Shown here: positions 48,001-50,628 of the stretch, one piece after another | Position numbering within the stretch: the first letter of the stretch is position 1 | Layout of the letters: each line of letters opens with the position of its first letter | Origin: Hyphochytrium catenoides | Lineage: Eukaryota > Sar > Hyphochytriomycetes > Hyphochytriales > Hyphochytriaceae | Assembly (NCBI GenBank): GCA_900088475.1 | Contig: FLMG01002915.1 | Location: 1 to 50,628, forward strand | Length of the DNA stretch: 50,628 bases | Direction of reading: 5' to 3' | The notes under the pieces: model-generated | What the model saw: the letters and a program-made list of their open reading frames with translations, nothing else | Database searches by the model: none | What the model was told of the DNA's origin: nothing | Translations under genes and position numbers: made by a program

Positions 48001-50381
48001 AGTGAACTGACCGAATTCACCTGAGAAAGTCCACGTCAAGGAAAGGTGGTTTTATAAAGACAAAGTGAGACATCGAGCTAGGCTTTGGGCTAACCTAACC
48101 GTATAACGCGGAAGCCAAGTGGCGCATTCAAGCCCAGTGGAGTCATCGTCAGATCATTATCAGCTTCCTTCACCTACTTTCTCCTTCTTTTTCATCATGG
48201 TCCGCTTTCTCTTCCCGGGCGCCACTCTGATCAGACCCAGTCACTTCTTTGGCTTCGATCTGTTCTTTCTGTTTGAGTTCATTCCTCTTCCGCTGGAGCT
48301 CAACCAGCTCTGAGAGATTTTCTCGGACTACATCCGAAGCCCAGGGTCCAAGAGGGTCCTCAGCCCGTATGGAATATGAAGTAGACGATTGTTCGTGAGG
48401 AAAGCCAGGATTTGCAGTAGGGTCAGAGCTTGTAAGTTCTACTCTTGCTGCCTGTCTTACAGCGTTGAGAGATGACCATGAATCTTCCGTTGGGTTAGAC
48501 GCTGTACAAAGAAAGGCAAAAGTCAAAATACACCAGCCATCAGTTGCTAGCTAACCTCCCTTGTCGGTGTCCTCTACATGCCTGTTAAAAAAATATTCTT
48601 ACCGGGTCCAGCGTCCTGCGCCTTCTGTTTCTTGGGCTTCTTTTTCTTATTCTCTTTCTTCTCCCTCGTAGGGCCGGCATACGAAGCCATAAAGTTGACA
48701 AGGTCATTGGCAGTGAACTGACTCGCGCCTGGGCCAGCGATGTTCTGAATGACAAGCTTGCAAATTAGAGACGTCGCCGATATGTTGAGTTCCTTCAAAG
48801 CGAGGGCCAGCTCCTCAGGACCAACAAGACCGGATCCACGCTTGTCGAAGTGTCTGAAAGAGCTCTCTGCGAGACCGTTCCAGCGCAGTAGGGACGGCAG
48901 ACGTTCATCAGTATTAGATACGACAGAAGTTCATGAGATGAAAAGGCTAGAAGTACAGGGAGGAAAGAAGGAACACCAAGCCCAAGGCCAAAGGCACATA
49001 AAAAAGCAAAGAAGCAACAGGATTGGACAGAGAAACTCTAGAAAAGAAGGGCGAGGGAGATGCCCAAGGACAGAAGGAAATGCCGAGACCCTAACCTGGT
49101 CCTAATGCTGCGCCCCTCCGAGCCGCCAGTGTTAGCAGATCATAAAGCTCTGAAGTGATGCCTTGCGCTCTCGCTTGCGTCTCCTGCAATATCCTAGCTA
49201 CCTCTGGGTCAGAGTCGTCCACACGGGGGATAACCTGAACCCAGAGCTCCTGACAATGAGAAAGGGAGAAACGAGACGAGGCGTCGACCAGAAATTCTGC
49301 GCGAAGGAGGGTTACCCTTATAGAAGCCCGCTGGTTGGACTCTTCCTCCTGAGCCGCGAAATGACAAGAATCAAATAGAGCGATAAGGTGAGAGACACTT
49401 GTGACGAGGGGCTGGACAATAAATAATGTGATTGGACAGGACACACGAAGAAAGGTTCGCCCGCGAAGGAAAGGGTCATAAGATGAGGACAAAGCGTTTG
49501 CCAGCTACGATAGCGAGGACAAGATGAAGGAATAGACTGGACAGAGATCCAAGTGAATAGAGGACGACTTGAAGCAAATAGCCAATGGGAACATGGAAAG
49601 GTACGAAGAGAGGTCCGTCATGAGGGAAAGACTAACTAAAAGACAAATTTCCAGCTTTTCGTACTTTGACGTATGGAGAGAGGCTGATGAACTGCGCTAG
49701 TGTCCTCGCCATGGAGTGGTACATCAAGTTCTCCCCCTCATGGCTTATCTTAGAGTTTGCCTCGTCATAAAGTCCAAGCCGCGACTCCACATGTGGAAGA
49801 TACTCCTGCAGTCCCACAACCTGCACTCTCCACTCATGGTGTCCCATTAGCTTCGAAAAAGAGGACAAAGACAGAATCTCTTTTCTGCCGTCTCGGTACC
49901 AAGCAAGACAGAGCGGCTCTTCTTCCCGCTTTCCCTTTTGGTCTGAATGGGCCATTCTTCCTGCCAGACGGCGTTCAAAGGCCGCTTTAACGAGCATTAG
50001 CTTGGACAAGATCGGCTTGGCAGTGGTTCTCGTGGACTCTGGATAAGCCACTCTCTCTACCCTTCCGTCTTCTCCTGTCCGAAGCCAAAGATCAGGTGAA
50101 CCGTCTAGTAAGAGAACAGTTTCGGGGATGCGTAGATGGATGCCTTGCGGTGAGCATTCGGTCGCAGATGGCCCGGGAGGAAGCTTCTTACGGGCAAAGA
50201 GAGATCGTTGCTCCGTCTTCTTAGGAGAGGACAGTCCTTTAGAGCTCATCTCAGACTCATCCTGCCCCTTGAATGGGCCGGCAGAGTGCCAGAGCACTCT
50301 GAAGATCCAGTCCCAGCCCCGTGGTTCTATTCGGGGGGCAAGTTGAACCGCCAGCTCTGCGGGCAGAGTTGATTCTTCCAT
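30752..50381 (-). CDS. giant EF-hand / pseudo-alpha-beta-hydrolase / coiled-coil / IQ protein, 55 exons, about 3155 aa
   Basis: A single open model starts at ATG 50381-50379 (an in-frame TAA lies 21 bases upstream) and ends at TAG 30754-30752. Fifty-five exons join with matching phase at every junction and sum to exactly 3156 codons. Coordinates are listed in the four part-entries below. Domains: unassigned N-terminal block (1-290), EF-hand-like segment (about 291-360), acidic linker, alpha/beta-hydrolase-like domain (about 586-995), a charged coiled-coil region with repeated motifs (about 1000-2600), a Cys cluster (2675-2683), more coiled coil, and two IQ motifs (3033 and 3070). IQ motifs bind calmodulin in known proteins. 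Long coiled coils with EF-hands and IQ motifs are typical of cytoskeletal or ciliary proteins, so a structural role there is a reasonable guess, no more. I do not recognise the family. Three introns start with something other than a good GT consensus, and the model depends on a GC-AG intron at 36091-36448; without it the product stops at 36368 (about 2330 aa). Confidence 0.75.
36091..36448 (-). other. GC-AG intron in the giant gene (key splice)
   Basis: The minus-strand exon ending at 36449 reads ..RKLYPEK and is followed by GCAAGTGAC, a perfect match to the GC donor consensus AAG/GCAAGT. The next exon (36082 downwards) starts YQWLEE in phase 0. Splicing gives YPEKYQ, restoring the P-E-x-Y ending seen in other motif copies (NPELY, HPERY). 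If not spliced, the frame runs 27 more codons to TAA at 36368. The intron's 3' end is approximate: its acceptor AG lies at 36083-36084. Confidence 0.65.
36449..44537 (-). other. giant gene, central coiled-coil region with repeated motif
   Basis: Exons 44428-44537, 44006-44190, 43687-43781, 43375-43509, 43097-43181, 42601-42781, 42245-42448, 42012-42087, 41742-41876, 41503-41600, 41094-41255, 40734-40794, 40428-40536, 40257-40351, 39711-40127, 39474-39561, 39247-39401, 39000-39078, 38599-38733, 38182-38322, 37811-37878, 37505-37649, 37265-37323, 36717-36970, 36449-36620. The sequence is dominated by E, K, R, L, A and Q in helical heptad style (for example REAAKEEETRQFRERSFQAE). Embedded motifs: TKEEKEWVALDVTINGSQYP (from residue 1599), RSEEEQYWAACDIVINPELY (from 1736), SKEEKEWIGIDRKLYPEK (from 2287). 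A second motif, FIDSSVYLDGVPQR, sits at 1463. A less coiled stretch with DPGLLSP and YGRPIPIGYSPHDSVSLCT lies about 1900-2090. The function of these motifs is unknown to me. Confidence 0.7.
44538..44707 (-). other. GC-AG intron in the giant gene
   Basis: The exon ends ..MERAVMQ (CAG), followed by GCAAGA on the minus strand, the standard GC donor. The next exon starts DEDSLSRQYSRQLAECDEW in phase 0 after a good pyrimidine-rich acceptor. No GT donor nearby keeps phase. Confidence 0.65.
44708..47698 (-). other. giant gene, alpha/beta-hydrolase-like domain lacking the nucleophile
   Basis: Exons 47675-47698 (24-base microexon), 47366-47531, 47088-47213, 46821-46948, 46313-46723, 46047-46109, 45650-45776, 44708-45399. 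The order is that of an alpha/beta hydrolase: MLILLPDL (strand 3 and start of the oxyanion loop), VRILAMALPGLPGTRW (strand 4, D-L-P-G type), the strand 5-elbow PHIIMGLGKGGCYLLHILAHA, a helical insert (lid-like), MPLFIVHGTEESLVSP (strand carrying the acid), and SWLKGGHELLREH (catalytic His segment, His970). The elbow G-x-S-x-G reads G-L-G-K-G, so Gly683 stands where Ser/Asp/Cys should be. The acid position reads Glu919/920 rather than the usual Asp. The domain therefore looks non-catalytic, or catalysis would need another residue. The final exon of this part continues into a Ser/Lys linker and coiled coil. Confidence 0.7.
47749..50381 (-). other. giant gene, N-terminal part with EF-hand-like segment
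   Basis: Exons 49665-50381, 49096-49249, 48603-48866, 48178-48501, 47749-48020 (residues 1-577). The first 239 residues are one exon with no recognised fold (RGWDWIFRVLWH near the start, GSPDLWLRTGED in the middle). Exon 3 begins ESSFRHFDKRGSGLVGPEEL. This is an EF-hand pattern: Asp298 at loop position 1, Ser302 at 5, Gly303 at 6, Val305 at 8, Glu309 at 12; position 3 is Arg300, so calcium binding may be weak. A second helix-loop-helix follows (NIAGPGASQFTANDLVNFM) but lacks acidic loop ligands. The segment then turns to a lysine-rich run (KKKKPKKQK) and acidic, unstructured linker. Exon 3's acceptor was chosen because it alone keeps the E-S-S-F-R-H frame. Confidence 0.7.
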
Positions 50382-50628
50382 TTTTCGGGTTGGCGGTGTT
50401 TACTCGAAAATTAACGTTCCTGCTACCATCACAGCCCTGGTCTCATGGACTTCATCAAACGGGAGAGAGTTCAGTCGCCATGACAATCTTGCTCCAGCCC
50501 CTATCACTCCTCAGAAAGGCGAGGAAGCTCAATTCGCTCCCCAAGTCTAATCACAAGGGCTCTCCACCGAGGATAGGTCGTCACCAAGCTCGCCCTCCGC
50601 TGTCAACTTCCATTCCTTCTCATGATAC
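50382..50628. other. upstream region of the giant gene
   Basis: The end of the window lies 5' of the giant gene's ATG. No exon or repeat is recognised; it probably holds 5' UTR and promoter. Confidence 0.4.

Overview
This window is nuclear DNA from an intron-rich eukaryote, probably a unicellular one. Coding stretches are broken by short GT-AG introns (a few are GC-AG), splice phases close correctly from exon to exon, and TAA, TAG and TGA all end reading frames, so the standard code is used. The gene set is purely eukaryotic: coatomer zeta, RFT1, an HFM1/MER3 helicase, a GBA2-type glucosylceramidase and a two-repeat Myb protein. Long CT/GA microsatellites are frequent, and two assembly gaps (N) are present. 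I cannot name the species. The style (medium GC, many short introns, CT repeats, a giant coiled-coil protein with IQ motifs) would suit an alga or other protist, but that is a guess.

Layout. 1-9.7 kb is gene-poor and pyrimidine-rich: a possible first exon running off the left edge (minus), a small ankyrin-repeat gene (plus), two uncharacterised minus-strand genes, a Myb gene (minus), then about 2.3 kb with no convincing gene and a doubtful small minus-strand gene. 9.8-10.6 kb: a coatomer zeta (COPI) gene, plus. 11.2-12.9 kb: RFT1, minus, in one long exon with its N-terminus cut by a gap. 13.7-19.5 kb: a 20-exon HFM1/MER3 meiotic helicase, plus. 20.2-23.4 kb: a 13-exon RecQ helicase, plus. 24.0-30.4 kb: a 16-exon GBA2/GH116 glucosylceramidase, plus. 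30.75-50.38 kb: one enormous minus-strand gene, rebuilt here as 55 exons encoding about 3155 residues.

Relations. RFT1, COPI zeta and GBA2 all serve the secretory pathway and lipid or glycan handling. HFM1 and RecQ are neighbours on the same strand and both act in DNA recombination. I see no sign of co-transcription, so these are neighbourhood observations only.

The most unusual item is the giant gene. In order, its product has an uncharacterised N-terminal block, an EF-hand-like segment, an alpha/beta-hydrolase-like domain whose nucleophile serine is replaced by glycine, a very long charged coiled-coil region carrying four copies of a motif I do not recognise (E-E-x-x-W/F-x-x-x-D, usually followed by P-E-x-Y), a small Cys cluster, and two C-terminal IQ motifs. 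A GC-AG intron in the middle decides whether the product is about 2330 or about 3155 residues.

All gene models were made by reading frames and splice sites by eye. No database search or alignment program was run, so family names rest on motif recognition and exon boundaries need transcript support.
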